NCBI GenBank assembly: GCA_018657625.1
Contig: JABHWU010000044.1
Span: forward strand, 62,001-126,000
DNA: 64,000 bases
Source: Deltaproteobacteria bacterium
GTDB lineage: Bacteria > SAR324 > XYD2-FULL-50-16
Direction of reading: 5' to 3'
Of the stretch, positions 27,692-37,325 are shown piece after piece. The position numbers and the translations under genes are program-made. The number at the start of each line of letters is the position of its first letter. Within the stretch, counting starts at the first letter, position 1. A model generated the notes under the pieces. It saw nothing but the letters and a program-made list of their open reading frames with translations, made no database searches and had not been told where the DNA came from.

Positions 27692-30187
27692 ATGGAATCA
27701 AATAATCTAAAGGAACTTTTAGGATATCAATCGGTTACCACTAAACGATTTTCAGAGTTTACAGATGATTTGATGAAAAATCCAAATGATTATTTACATA
27801 CGTCCTCATCACTAATTGCAGAAGCAATTCGCTATTATGGTTTTGATATTGTTATTCGCAGCGGTGAACCAATAATCAGCTACAACATCTTTAAGGACCC
27901 ATTTTCCACTGGAATTAATGCTGTTTTTGGACAGGAACACTGTATTAAACATGTTATTGATGTTATTGAAGCCAGTGATAATGAAACAGGATTAAATCGG
28001 GGAACCGTTTTGGTTGGACCTCCTGCTTCCGGAAAAACAAATATTGTAGATCTGATCATCAAAGCTTTGGAAGAATATACTAAAGAGAATGCCGTTCGCT
28101 TATATACCTTTTTCTTTAAATTTCAGGGAAATGGAAGCCGCTCTGTTGAAATTAGATCCAGATTTAAACATAGTCCACTATTGCTAATTCCAGATAAATT
28201 AAGAATCAAAAGTGGAGAGACGCTACGACCCAGACAGATTCTCTTTGATCAGATCAAAGCTTATCATGCAGGAAAAGAGGAAATAAAAATTCCCAATTTT
28301 TTTCAAAATGCTGACCTGGATAAGCGCACGTTTGATATCATCGAGTGTTTAACGCACTCTTCAAAAAATAAGGATATACCACTCTACGATATTTTGGAAG
28401 AATATGTCCGCATTGAAGAGATTGAACTTTCAGCAGCACAGGCTAAAGGGGTAGCCAACATCGATGATACCATTCGCTTAAGAGCCAGAACCAGAAGACT
28501 GGATGTTGGCTCTGATTACTTAGAGCTATTAAATGAACACCTTCCCGGGCATACGTTGTATTTTTACGATGGTGCCATTGTCGATTCAAATCGCGGAATC
28601 CTTCATATTCATGATGCTTTTGGAGTGGGTATGGGAGCTGCAGATAAAGATTACAAACCTTTATTAATGTTACTGGGAAGTGGTAAGGTATCTGTTGAAT
28701 CTACTCAAACATCTGTGGACAACACCGTCATAATTACAACAAACATTGAAGAAATGGAAGGGTTGGATAATCAGATTGATTCTTCAAAATTATTAGACCG
28801 GATTGAAAAAATTCCGGTGAATTATCTTCTTGATGCAAATTCAGAGATGGATATTTTAATTCGGGATATGAAGAACATGAAGGAACAGTATATTGTCGAC
28901 CCGAATTTACTCAGAATTGCATCCTATTATTCTGTCCTAACAAGATTGTTAGCTCCCTGTAAGGAAAAGTTTGTTGATGATTGGACTGAAAGTAAACGGA
29001 AATTATACAATTCAATTTCTCCGGAGCAGAAATTGTTTATCTATGCTTCACAAAATGAAGATCCTGTAAAAACGATTCAGGAGTTGCCCCATTGGCATCC
29101 TTTTCAAAATGAAATGCTGCGTTTCGGTCTTAATAAGCACCAACCCAAAACATTTGAGAATCAAATTATAAAGCACCCCCATGCAATTAACTTAAGAGAT
29201 TCAGAATTATTCACAAATGACCAGCTAAACTTGATTGATGATGATTTTATGCGATTGTTATGGAATGAGCATTATCCCCATGAAGGACGAACAGGCATCT
29301 CTTTTAGACAGTTACAAAATATCATGCGCAATACCATCGCTAATTCAGACGGACATAAGATTCATGTTGGAATATTCTTAAAACAACTTTTAAAAATCAT
29401 TGATGAAGGTCCTAAACTCCATCATTGGCTCCGGGATAAACATACTAATAGAAACTTAAATAAATTCGTTAGTTCACGTAAGATTGGGGATTCTGTTATT
29501 CCTGAGGGTGTTGGTGATTATGGTGATTTTGGTGGTTTAGTTACAGTCGTTAAATACATCTACTATTCAATTCTAAAAAAAGAAATTACCGTTTGCACAG
29601 TCAACAGAGACCCAAAACAAATCGAATATGATCTTAGAAAATATCTACAACATGCACTCCTGTATAGTGCTCACAAAAACAAAGCTTTTGCCCATGTTGT
29701 CATTCCGAAATACTCTTTTATCGATCCTGTCAGTGGTCAAAAGATCGATCAACCTGATGAAGAATATATGGCTACTATTGAAAAAATATTATCTAAAACA
29801 AAGGAATTTAAGTTGACCAGAAATGAAACAACTCAAAAATTTCTAGACTTGCAATCCAGCAACGATTTAATGTTAGAAAAAGATAAAAACCTAATGACCT
29901 CAAGGAAAGACAATTTTTTGCAGTGTTTCGCCAAAGAATACGCCACCCTGTTATCATATCGAAAAGCCGATGAAGAAATTAATTCAGAGCATTTATTTAA
30001 TGCCTTTTTTCACAAAAAAAACGATCAAATACAATTTAATCTATATTCCAAAAAAATCCAAAATTTCACCCAAACAATTATCAATAGTATGTGTTATCGG
30101 TACGCTTATTGTGAAGAATCTGCCCTGGACACAATCATATTTGCCTTAAGAAAGAACATCATAAAATTTGAGCAGATATTACGTTAA
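27692..30187 (+). CDS. Second PrkA-like AAA ATPase/kinase
   Basis: An 831-residue soluble protein with Walker A GPPASGKT at residues 109-116, an N-terminal region parallel to the first PrkA-like gene (IRSGEPIISYNIF against the other protein's TTGKPVKHTYHFF), and a block RGILHIHDAF plus NTVIITTNIEEMEG equivalent to the AAA core. It is therefore a diverged paralogue of the 22.7 kb gene, enlarged in its C-terminal half. A GGAG ribosome site precedes the ATG. It closes a four-gene operon. The presence of two such proteins suggests either a hetero-complex or separate substrates; this is inference. Confidence 0.8.
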   Translation: MESNNLKELLGYQSVTTKRFSEFTDDLMKNPNDYLHTSSSLIAEAIRYYGFDIVIRSGEPIISYNIFKDPFSTGINAVFGQEHCIKHVIDVIEASDNETGLNRGTVLVGPPASGKTNIVDLIIKALEEYTKENAVRLYTFFFKFQGNGSRSVEIRSRFKHSPLLLIPDKLRIKSGETLRPRQILFDQIKAYHAGKEEIKIPNFFQNADLDKRTFDIIECLTHSSKNKDIPLYDILEEYVRIEEIELSAAQAKGVANIDDTIRLRARTRRLDVGSDYLELLNEHLPGHTLYFYDGAIVDSNRGILHIHDAFGVGMGAADKDYKPLLMLLGSGKVSVESTQTSVDNTVIITTNIEEMEGLDNQIDSSKLLDRIEKIPVNYLLDANSEMDILIRDMKNMKEQYIVDPNLLRIASYYSVLTRLLAPCKEKFVDDWTESKRKLYNSISPEQKLFIYASQNEDPVKTIQELPHWHPFQNEMLRFGLNKHQPKTFENQIIKHPHAINLRDSELFTNDQLNLIDDDFMRLLWNEHYPHEGRTGISFRQLQNIMRNTIANSDGHKIHVGIFLKQLLKIIDEGPKLHHWLRDKHTNRNLNKFVSSRKIGDSVIPEGVGDYGDFGGLVTVVKYIYYSILKKEITVCTVNRDPKQIEYDLRKYLQHALLYSAHKNKAFAHVVIPKYSFIDPVSGQKIDQPDEEYMATIEKILSKTKEFKLTRNETTQKFLDLQSSNDLMLEKDKNLMTSRKDNFLQCFAKEYATLLSYRKADEEINSEHLFNAFFHKKNDQIQFNLYSKKIQNFTQTIINSMCYRYAYCEESALDTIIFALRKNIIKFEQILR

Positions 30188-30341
30188 TTTCCGGGCTAAA
30201 CGCTTTAATTTGGTTATCTCTTGTTAGAATGAAAATTTAATCCTTTTTAGCTTTAACGCCTCCGGACATTAAGTCCTGGCTCAGGAAGATCAGCACCGGA
30301 AGAGGTTTTTGCAACCTGAAGTGGTAATTATAACGACAATT

Positions 30342-31283
30342 TTACTTTAGGATATTTGCCATTGTTGAACCATCAATATTACCACCACTAATCACTATTC
30401 CAGTGTTACCCGATGCCTGGACAACACCACTTAGCAGCGCAGCCAGGCCAATTGCACCTGATGGCTCGACCACTAGTTTCAAATAATAAAAAAAGTATCT
30501 AACAGCTTCAATGATTGCTTCTTCTGTAACAGTTACCATATCATCGACATATTCTCTAACCAATGGGAAGGTGATTTTACCTAAAGAAGGTGTACGTGTT
30601 CCATCTGCGATAGTAGGTGGATTATGCACGGTGTGTAATACTCCGGTATGAAAAGATTTGGTTGCATCATCAGCCAGTTCCGGTTCAACTCCAATTACCT
30701 TACTGGATGGATTGAAACCTTTTGCCGCAATAGCAGATCCACTTAATAAACCACCACCACCACATTGTACTAATATAGAATCGATATCTTCTATTTCCTG
30801 CATTAATTCCAATACAGCAGTTCCTTGTCCATAAACAATATCTATATGATCGTAGGGTGGTATAAGCGTATAACCATGTTCCGCTTCAATTTCACCAGCC
30901 ACTTTTTCCCGGGTGGTTTTCTCGGGATCATACAAAACAATTTTAGCACCATATGATCTGGTGGCTTCTAACTTAATTTTCGGTGCATTTTCAGGCATGA
31001 CAATAGTAGTTGTCAAATTTAGTATTTTTCCAACTAAGGCGATCGCCTGGGCATGATTCCCTGATGAATAGGTTAAAATTCCTTTGGATTTCGCTTTATC
31101 ACTTAGTTGAGAGACAGCATTAAAGGCTCCTCTAAATTTAAAAGCACCAATTCTTTGAAAATTCTCGCATTTAATATAAATACTCGCCCTAAGCATTTCA
31201 TTTAAACGCCGACTTGTCATTACAGGTGTACGATTGGCAATACCTCTTAAACGGCTTCCCGCTTTTAAAATTTCCTGATACAT
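30342..31283 (-). CDS. Threonine/serine dehydratase-like PLP enzyme
   Basis: A 313-residue fold-type II PLP enzyme. GAFKFRGAFNAV carries the PLP lysine, SSGNHAQAIALVG is the substrate loop and CGGGGLLSG is the phosphate-binding glycine loop. There is no regulatory ACT domain, as in catabolic threonine dehydratase (TdcB) and serine racemase. It would convert threonine or serine to the 2-oxoacid plus ammonia, or racemise serine. The transcript is monocistronic. It resembles the gene at 58.3 kb, so the window contains two paralogues. Confidence 0.87.
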   Translation of the reverse strand: MYQEILKAGSRLRGIANRTPVMTSRRLNEMLRASIYIKCENFQRIGAFKFRGAFNAVSQLSDKAKSKGILTYSSGNHAQAIALVGKILNLTTTIVMPENAPKIKLEATRSYGAKIVLYDPEKTTREKVAGEIEAEHGYTLIPPYDHIDIVYGQGTAVLELMQEIEDIDSILVQCGGGGLLSGSAIAAKGFNPSSKVIGVEPELADDATKSFHTGVLHTVHNPPTIADGTRTPSLGKITFPLVREYVDDMVTVTEEAIIEAVRYFFYYLKLVVEPSGAIGLAALLSGVVQASGNTGIVISGGNIDGSTMANILK

Positions 31284-31393
31284 AAAATTAAACCTCTCAA
31301 AAATTACAGTACCTGTTATTCAATCTGTTTTAAATTTAGCAGACATGATCTGAATATTTTTTGTCAATCCACTACCGTTATGGACCGAAAAAC

Positions 31394-32002
31394 ATGATTG
31401 ATTGCATCATTCCCGCAGCGGGGCTATCGAAACGGATGCCACAATGGAAACCATTGCTCCCATTGTTCAATAAAACGATTATAGAATGGAGTGTTTCCAA
31501 TGCAATTGAAGGGGGTTGTAGAGTCATATTGGTAATCGGAAACAACGGAGAACGGCTTCAAAAACTATTTCCAGAAAGCACTTCCCTTACTTTGACAAAA
31601 AACCTGAATTATCAGGACGGAATGCTAAGTTCTATAAAAACTGGTCTTTTAAATGTAAAATCAGATCATTTTTTTATTTCCCTGGCTGATATGCCATTTA
31701 TCTTGCCGGATATTTATCAACAAATAGGCACCTACCAATCCAACGATGTTGTCTTCCCAAAATATCAAAATAAAACAGGACATCCTGTCTTAATACCAGC
31801 TAAGTTTATCGGTAAAATACTTCAATATCAAGATAGTAACAGCTTGAAACCACTACTGTTAAAATTACCGCACCAATTGGTTGAGGTTCAAACCAACGGA
31901 ATTCAATTTGATATTGACACCCCTGATGAATATCAAAAAGCGTTAACCAAAGCAGAATCAATATTGAAGAATATGAATCTATTAAAAAACATGCTCAGGT
32001 AG
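31394..32002 (+). CDS. MocA/MobA-like nucleotidyltransferase
   Basis: A 202-residue NTP-transferase. IPAAGLSKRMPQWKPLLPL is the N-terminal nucleotide-binding loop, and LADMPFILPDIY carries the metal-binding aspartate. The overall pattern (TGHPVLIPAKF, DIDTPDEY) fits MocA, which adds CMP to molybdopterin for xanthine-dehydrogenase-type enzymes, but related families use other substrates. The ATG at 31394 gives the normal start; the open frame extends to a TTG at 31361. An HD-GYP gene remnant begins right after its stop. Confidence 0.75.
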   Translation: MIDCIIPAAGLSKRMPQWKPLLPLFNKTIIEWSVSNAIEGGCRVILVIGNNGERLQKLFPESTSLTLTKNLNYQDGMLSSIKTGLLNVKSDHFFISLADMPFILPDIYQQIGTYQSNDVVFPKYQNKTGHPVLIPAKFIGKILQYQDSNSLKPLLLKLPHQLVEVQTNGIQFDIDTPDEYQKALTKAESILKNMNLLKNMLR

Positions 32003-32003
32003 G

Positions 32004-32204
32004 CTTCCATTATTGAAGGATTCCCCAAGTCACATTATGCAATGTACCGCCATAATCGCACGGTAACATCATGAACGATGGGATGGCAAAGGATATCCGG
32101 ATGGCGGAAAACAGTTCGACCCTAATTTAGTTACCGCTTTTCTAAAAAATATCCAGGAGTTTTATCAGATAAAAAACAATACTGATAATATTTCTGATAC
32201 CTAA
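32004..32204 (+). pseudogene. HD-GYP phosphodiesterase domain remnant
   Basis: Read in one frame, the stretch gives LPLLKDSPSHIMQCTAIIAR, a TAA stop at 32064-32066, then HHERWDGKGYPDG, then GKQFDPNLVTAFLKNIQEF and a stop at 32202. HHERWDGKGYPDG is the diagnostic GYP part of HD-GYP cyclic-di-GMP phosphodiesterases, and FDPxLVxAFL is the usual C-terminal helix, but the roughly 25 residues normally between them are deleted. The in-frame stop, the deletion and the lack of any N-terminal part show a dead gene fragment. Confidence 0.8.
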
Positions 32205-32520
32205 ACGTTCCTCTATCTTGAAAAATAGATATTTAGTTATTTTATTACTAAAAGTAGTTTAATTCAGAGTATATATTATTAATATTTGATAATTATTGTA
32301 TATTTCATTATTTTATTAGTTTTTTTCAGTATTTATCGAATAAACAGCATCAATTATTATTTTTCCAATTAATTGAACGCATTTGAATTGATTGATTTGA
32401 TAATTCCGTTGATAATGTTCTATTATCCAGGAACAATGTCCGGTATTTTTTAAGGTTTTATAAAACAATTTTTTGGATTAAATGGATATGCAATAATTTA
32501 TTCATTCTAAAAAACAACTT

Positions 32521-32785
32521 ATGGTTACAAACCTTATTGAAGTAAAAATAGTAAAAGATAATTTTTTAAAAGTGCTTAATAAAGTGTTGGGCTGGCATCA
32601 ATACATGAGTCTAGAAGTCAAAACATGAGGGTTTATGAGCTTATGTGTCGCTAACAGGTAAAGATCAGTACCCGACACTGGAAAGTCGGTTAAAACATTT
32701 TAAAACCGATCATGACAACGGATTTAAAGCAATAGAAACTATAAAAAGTTTTTCCAATGATAATCTGATTAATAAAAAAGGTTAA
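32521..32785 (+). pseudogene. Possible frameshifted small gene before iorA
   Basis: An ATG at 32521 opens 35 codons to a TGA at 32626. In the next frame, from about 32639, 48 coding-like codons (containing GKDQYPTLESRLKHFKTDH and GFKAIETIKSF) run to a TAA 11 bases before iorA. The second part has an amphipathic, normal amino-acid composition but no start codon. It may be the end of a small gene broken by a frameshift. The family was not recognised. The rest of the 32205-32796 gap is AT-rich and holds nothing recognisable. Confidence 0.3.
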
Positions 32786-32796
32786 AAAGGTCAATT

Positions 32797-34425
32797 ATGA
32801 GTAAAGAAACAAAACAAATTATGGCCATGGGTGATGAGGCAGTCGCTCATGGAGCAATTGATGCCGGAGTAAAGGGTGTTTTTGGTTATCCCGGTACACC
32901 ATCCACTGAAGTATTCGAAAGTGCGGCCATCATTATTGAAGGTAAAAATGACGGTAGAATTGCCCGTTGGGGTGCCAATGAAAAAGTCGGATATGAAATG
33001 GCTTTAGGCGCTAGTTATGCTGGTAATAGAAGCCTGGTTACCATGAAACATGTTGGTTTAAATGTTGCCATGGATGCTTTTGTCAATTCTGGAATTACTG
33101 GTGTTCATGGCGGTTTGGTGATCCTGGTTGCGGATGATCCGGGTATGCATAGTAGCCAGAATGAACAGGATAGTCGTTATCTGGCAGATTTTTCTCTGAT
33201 ACCCTGCCTGGAACCATCAACACCCCAGGAAACATATGACTTCACCAGACAAGCCTATGATCTTTCTGAAAAATTAGATCTCCCAATACTCATCAGAGTC
33301 GTTACGAGATTAGCCCATGCCAGAGGTCCCATAGATAAAATTCCAACAATTCCACCAGTTGAAATGGGTATACCTACAGATAATCCGGATAAGAAATGGG
33401 TATTAATACCTGCTAACGCCAGGATCCAATATCAAAAACTTCGGGACAAAATGCCAACGGTGGTTAACGAAATGTCTGCTTATAATAAAATTGAATATAA
33501 AGACAAAAAAATTGGTATCATCGCAGCTGGTATGGGGAGGGCTTATCTGGATCAGCTATGCCAAACAGAAAAACAACTGACTGAACATTCAAGATTTGAC
33601 GTTTGTGCTTATCCTATTGATAATAAAGCTTTAAGAAAATATGCGACTGAATGTGATGCTGTCTATGTTTTTGAAGAAAACTATCCTTATATTGAAGATC
33701 AATTAATTGCCTTTACCAATGAAGCAAAAATCCATGGTCGTCGGGATGATACCGTTCCCATGTCCGGAGAATTGGATTTGTTAAAACTCAGAAAAGCTTT
33801 TAGCTTAGAGTTGCCTGAAGCTAAAAGTAAACCAGGCATCAATATCCCTAATCGACCACCAAGACTTTGTAAAGGTTGTGGACATTCAGATGCTTTTAAC
33901 AATATTCAGGAAGCCTTTAAAAATATTGGTGTCCCCGATCCTCGTGTTTTTGGAGATATTGGCTGCTATACATTAGGAACCTTACCCCCCTATAATTCTA
34001 TTCAAACAACAGTTGAAATGGGTGCTTCCCTGGGAATGGCTCTGGGAGCTGGTCATGTGGGAATGGATCCTGTTGTGGGCTTAATTGGTGACTCCACTTT
34101 TTTTCATTCCGGTTTAACCTCTTTAGTTTCGCTGGCTGAATGTAAAGGAAATGTTAATTTTATTGTCATGGATAACCGAATTACTGCCATGACCGGCCAA
34201 CAAAAAACAGTTGCCATCAATATAATTGAGGATATCGGGAAAGCTGTTGGATTAAAAGATGATCAAATCCATGTCTTAAAACCACTGCCAAAAAATAATG
34301 AAGAAAACGTGGCCCAATTGGAAAAAATATTTAGTCATAAAGGACCGGATCTGATTATTTTCAGAAGGGAATGTATTGAAGCTTATAGAAAGGGGTTGTA
34401 CAAAAAATTGTATCCATCTGAATAA
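32797..34425 (+). CDS. iorA: Indolepyruvate:ferredoxin oxidoreductase alpha subunit, lacking ferredoxin tail
   Basis: A 542-residue thiamine-pyrophosphate enzyme. The N-terminal domain (GDEAVAHGAIDAGVKGVFGYPGTP type) and the C-terminal TPP domain (LCKGCGHSDAF, GDIGCYTLG, GLIGDSTFFHSG, MDNRITAMTGQQ) are complete. Canonical IorA continues for about 60-70 residues with two [4Fe-4S] CxxCxxCxxxCP motifs; here the protein ends shortly after IIFRRECIEAYRKG without them. IorAB oxidatively decarboxylates aryl pyruvates to aryl-acetyl-CoA and reduces ferredoxin. Its partner iorB and an ADP-forming CoA ligase follow directly, a functional pathway. Confidence 0.92.
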   Translation: MSKETKQIMAMGDEAVAHGAIDAGVKGVFGYPGTPSTEVFESAAIIIEGKNDGRIARWGANEKVGYEMALGASYAGNRSLVTMKHVGLNVAMDAFVNSGITGVHGGLVILVADDPGMHSSQNEQDSRYLADFSLIPCLEPSTPQETYDFTRQAYDLSEKLDLPILIRVVTRLAHARGPIDKIPTIPPVEMGIPTDNPDKKWVLIPANARIQYQKLRDKMPTVVNEMSAYNKIEYKDKKIGIIAAGMGRAYLDQLCQTEKQLTEHSRFDVCAYPIDNKALRKYATECDAVYVFEENYPYIEDQLIAFTNEAKIHGRRDDTVPMSGELDLLKLRKAFSLELPEAKSKPGINIPNRPPRLCKGCGHSDAFNNIQEAFKNIGVPDPRVFGDIGCYTLGTLPPYNSIQTTVEMGASLGMALGAGHVGMDPVVGLIGDSTFFHSGLTSLVSLAECKGNVNFIVMDNRITAMTGQQKTVAINIIEDIGKAVGLKDDQIHVLKPLPKNNEENVAQLEKIFSHKGPDLIIFRRECIEAYRKGLYKKLYPSE

Positions 34426-34471
34426 TTAAATACCCTTAATTCAATTATCATTATTAAAAAAGGACATAAAA

Positions 34472-35065
34472 ATGACAAAAGTATTAGATAAGGCGCAAGG
34501 GATTATTGTTGCTGGAGTTGGAGGACAAGGTGCGATTACCTTAGCCCAATTGATTCTAGGTGCTGCCTGGAAATCAAACTACCATTGCCTGCAATCAGAG
34601 GTTCATGGAATGAGTCAAAGAGGGGGCGCTGTAAATGCACATATCGTATTTGATAGTGAACCGGTTACTAGTCCCACCATTATGGAGGGTAGTGCCGACG
34701 TGCTGATTGGTATGGAACCACTGGAGACATTGAGATACATCCATATGGTTAAGAAAGACGGACATATTATCAGTTCTACTTCTCCTTTGATTAACATGTC
34801 GACTTATCCGGATGAATCAAGGGTTCTGGCAGCCATAAAAGAAATCGAAGGCGTCCACCTGGTGGACACTGATGATGTTTCAAAACAATTAAAAAACAGA
34901 CATGCCGGTAATGTAATACTTCTAGGTATGGCTTCTACCTTTTTACCGATGGAACATGATCTTTGGAATTCAATATTTGAAGAACGCTTTCAAATTAAAG
35001 GAGAAAAGGTTATCCAGAAAAATATTGAAGCATTCGCCTTTGGAAGAAATTTAATTAATACCTAA
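34472..35065 (+). CDS. iorB: Indolepyruvate:ferredoxin oxidoreductase beta subunit
   Basis: A 197-residue gamma-domain-type subunit. GIIVAGVGGQGAITLAQLI opens it and SEVHGMSQRGGAVNAHI is the conserved signature. It is the partner of the IorA encoded 46 bases upstream; together they act on indolepyruvate, phenylpyruvate and hydroxyphenylpyruvate from aromatic amino acids. An AAAGGA ribosome site precedes the ATG. Length is standard. Confidence 0.93.
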   Translation: MTKVLDKAQGIIVAGVGGQGAITLAQLILGAAWKSNYHCLQSEVHGMSQRGGAVNAHIVFDSEPVTSPTIMEGSADVLIGMEPLETLRYIHMVKKDGHIISSTSPLINMSTYPDESRVLAAIKEIEGVHLVDTDDVSKQLKNRHAGNVILLGMASTFLPMEHDLWNSIFEERFQIKGEKVIQKNIEAFAFGRNLINT

Positions 35066-35141
35066 CAATTAATCATTTTGGGCTGAGCAATTTGGGGACA
35101 TGTACATTTTCTAGTAAAGACTTAAATAAAGGAGTCGGCCC

Positions 35142-37325
35142 ATGAGTAGCAATCTCTTTATCCACGAAACAGCTGTTTACGAGCTATTCAATTCCTATGG
35201 TTTAAGTACTCCAACTTATGCTATCCTAAAATCAGAATCAGATATTCCCCAATTACCCTTTGAGAAAGGAGAATCCGTTGTTGTTAAAGGTCTCGGAAAA
35301 AACCTTTGGCATAAATCCGACGAAGGTGCACTTCATTTTATCGAATACTCCAGGGAGAAAATTAAACAGGTATTCAACACCATTCAATCAAATCTGGAAG
35401 GTAAATATGAATGGATTGAATGTCTAATCTGCAAAAAACTAATTTTTCAATCAACAACCGCTTTTCCTACCGAAGCTTTTATCAGTATTCAAAAAGATGA
35501 TTCCTGTGGACCAGTAATTAGTTTTGGATTAGGTGGGGTTTGTACTGAAGAATGGGCTTCCAAATTGGCGGTAGGCATTCTGCTATGGCCTGTCTCACTA
35601 GTTAAGCCGCAACAAGCACTTGAGGAAATTAAGAACCATCTCATCGGAAAAATATGGTTTGGATCTTTAAGGCAATGTCATCCGTTAACCTCAGAAGATA
35701 AAATACTAGAATTTTTATCTCAAATATGGAAATTAGCCGAAGATTTTGAACAAAAAAAAATAAAATTACTTGAGATCAACCCCGTCGTTCTGAATAACGA
35801 TGGATATCCAGTCGCCCTGGACGGAGTCGGGCTGTATGATGAAAAGTCTAAAAAAATCACTAAGACACCTCATCTGGAGGCGTCTGCTTTACTCAACCCT
35901 CAAAATATTGCTATTGCAGGGGTTTCTGATAAACCCGGTTCGTTCGGAACACGTATTCTTGACAATTTAATCAATTCAAATTTATCAAAAAAACAGATTA
36001 AAGTCATAAAACCAGGAGTTAGTGAATTTCACGGTGTTGAATGCTATCAAAACCTGGCACAACTGGTTCGAAATCCTGTTGAAGTTTTGATCATTGCCCT
36101 GCCGGCTAAAATCACAGTGGCAACCTTAACCACTTTATGCGAGCAAGAAGGCGGAGCTGATGTAGTCTACCTGGTTGCTGGTGGCCTCGGTGATGGTGCA
36201 GATACAAATGGTTGGGGAATCCAGGTCTCCAATTTAATCGCGTCCAGAAGAGAACAGGAACTTTGGACACCGGCTATTATCGGCCCAAACAGTCTGGGAA
36301 TTGTAATTTCACCCTTAAAAATCAGTACACTTTTTATTTCAAGAAATCGTTTACCGATTAATTACCATAAAAACGGGAATATCGGTTTTATCAGTCAAAG
36401 TGGGGCTTTTTTTATCACCCGACTTTCAAATTCACCCGAACTACCAATAAAATATGGTTTTTGTATCGGTAACCAAATCGATCGAAAAGCTTCAGACATT
36501 CTCAAAACCATGTCAGAAGATAGTGACCTGAAAGTATTTGGTGCCTATATTGAGGGTTTTTCAGATGGGGATGCCATCAAATTTGCTGAAACAGCCAGAG
36601 ATATTATTCTAGATGGAAATAAAGTTATTCTTTACAAAGGTGGTCGAAGTTCTGAGGGAATGGAAGCTGCCGCCGGTCACACCGGAGCCATGGCCGGTAA
36701 TTATGATATCCAAAAAATTCTCTTTCAAAAAGCAGGTATTATAATTACCGAAAGATTTGACGAATTTGCAGCTTTATTAAAATGGTATAGTGCTTATCCA
36801 AAGTATTCCAAACCTGAAAAAGTGGCTGTAATGTCCAATGCCGGATACGAAGCAGTAGGAAGTGCGGATCATTTAGGTGCAGATAAAAAATTGGGGCATC
36901 CCAATTTACTAATGTCATTAGGGGAAGAAGATAAAAAGAATCTGGACTTTATCATTGAAAAAAACCGATTAAAAGGATTGGTTTTGGCAACGAATCCCTT
37001 TGATATTACGCCTATGGCAGGTGACCGGGCTTATTTAGATAGCATCAGGTGTATGGCGGAAACTGAAGCTGAGACTGTCATTCTTTGCATTATTCCTCTG
37101 GCCGATATGCTACAGGTTTTCAATAAAGAAAAAGTGAAAGCCTTTATTGATGAATTGAAAGATATTATTGAAACAACTGGAAAAGCACTGGGAGTTATTG
37201 TTGATTCTGGAGAAATTTATAATCAGTATCGAAAAATGATCGCAGAATCAGGAATCCCTGTTTTTAGATCCATAGAAGACTTATTTAAGCCTTTAGCTAT
37301 GTGTTACAATAGCTTTAGCAAATAA
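35142..37325 (+). CDS. ADP-forming acyl-CoA synthetase, fused with ATP-grasp domain first
   Basis: A 727-residue fusion. Residues 1 to about 235 form the ATP-grasp (beta) part (VVVKGLGKNLWHKSDEGAL, LLEINPVVLN). The rest is the CoA-binding and ligase (alpha) part (NIAIAGVSDKPGSFGTRI, FISQSGAFF, and GHTGAMAGN with the candidate phosphohistidine at about 513). Most bacterial fusions have alpha before beta, so the order is reversed. The enzyme converts acyl-CoA, ADP and phosphate to acid, CoA and ATP. Following iorAB 76 bases downstream, its likely substrate is aryl-acetyl-CoA, as in archaeal ACD II. A good GGAG precedes the ATG. Confidence 0.9.
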   Translation: MSSNLFIHETAVYELFNSYGLSTPTYAILKSESDIPQLPFEKGESVVVKGLGKNLWHKSDEGALHFIEYSREKIKQVFNTIQSNLEGKYEWIECLICKKLIFQSTTAFPTEAFISIQKDDSCGPVISFGLGGVCTEEWASKLAVGILLWPVSLVKPQQALEEIKNHLIGKIWFGSLRQCHPLTSEDKILEFLSQIWKLAEDFEQKKIKLLEINPVVLNNDGYPVALDGVGLYDEKSKKITKTPHLEASALLNPQNIAIAGVSDKPGSFGTRILDNLINSNLSKKQIKVIKPGVSEFHGVECYQNLAQLVRNPVEVLIIALPAKITVATLTTLCEQEGGADVVYLVAGGLGDGADTNGWGIQVSNLIASRREQELWTPAIIGPNSLGIVISPLKISTLFISRNRLPINYHKNGNIGFISQSGAFFITRLSNSPELPIKYGFCIGNQIDRKASDILKTMSEDSDLKVFGAYIEGFSDGDAIKFAETARDIILDGNKVILYKGGRSSEGMEAAAGHTGAMAGNYDIQKILFQKAGIIITERFDEFAALLKWYSAYPKYSKPEKVAVMSNAGYEAVGSADHLGADKKLGHPNLLMSLGEEDKKNLDFIIEKNRLKGLVLATNPFDITPMAGDRAYLDSIRCMAETEAETVILCIIPLADMLQVFNKEKVKAFIDELKDIIETTGKALGVIVDSGEIYNQYRKMIAESGIPVFRSIEDLFKPLAMCYNSFSK

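Noticed and set aside
30188..30341. tRNA or small RNA after the PrkA operon
   Set aside because: Some GC-rich pairing exists, but no cloverleaf, T-loop sequence or terminator was found.
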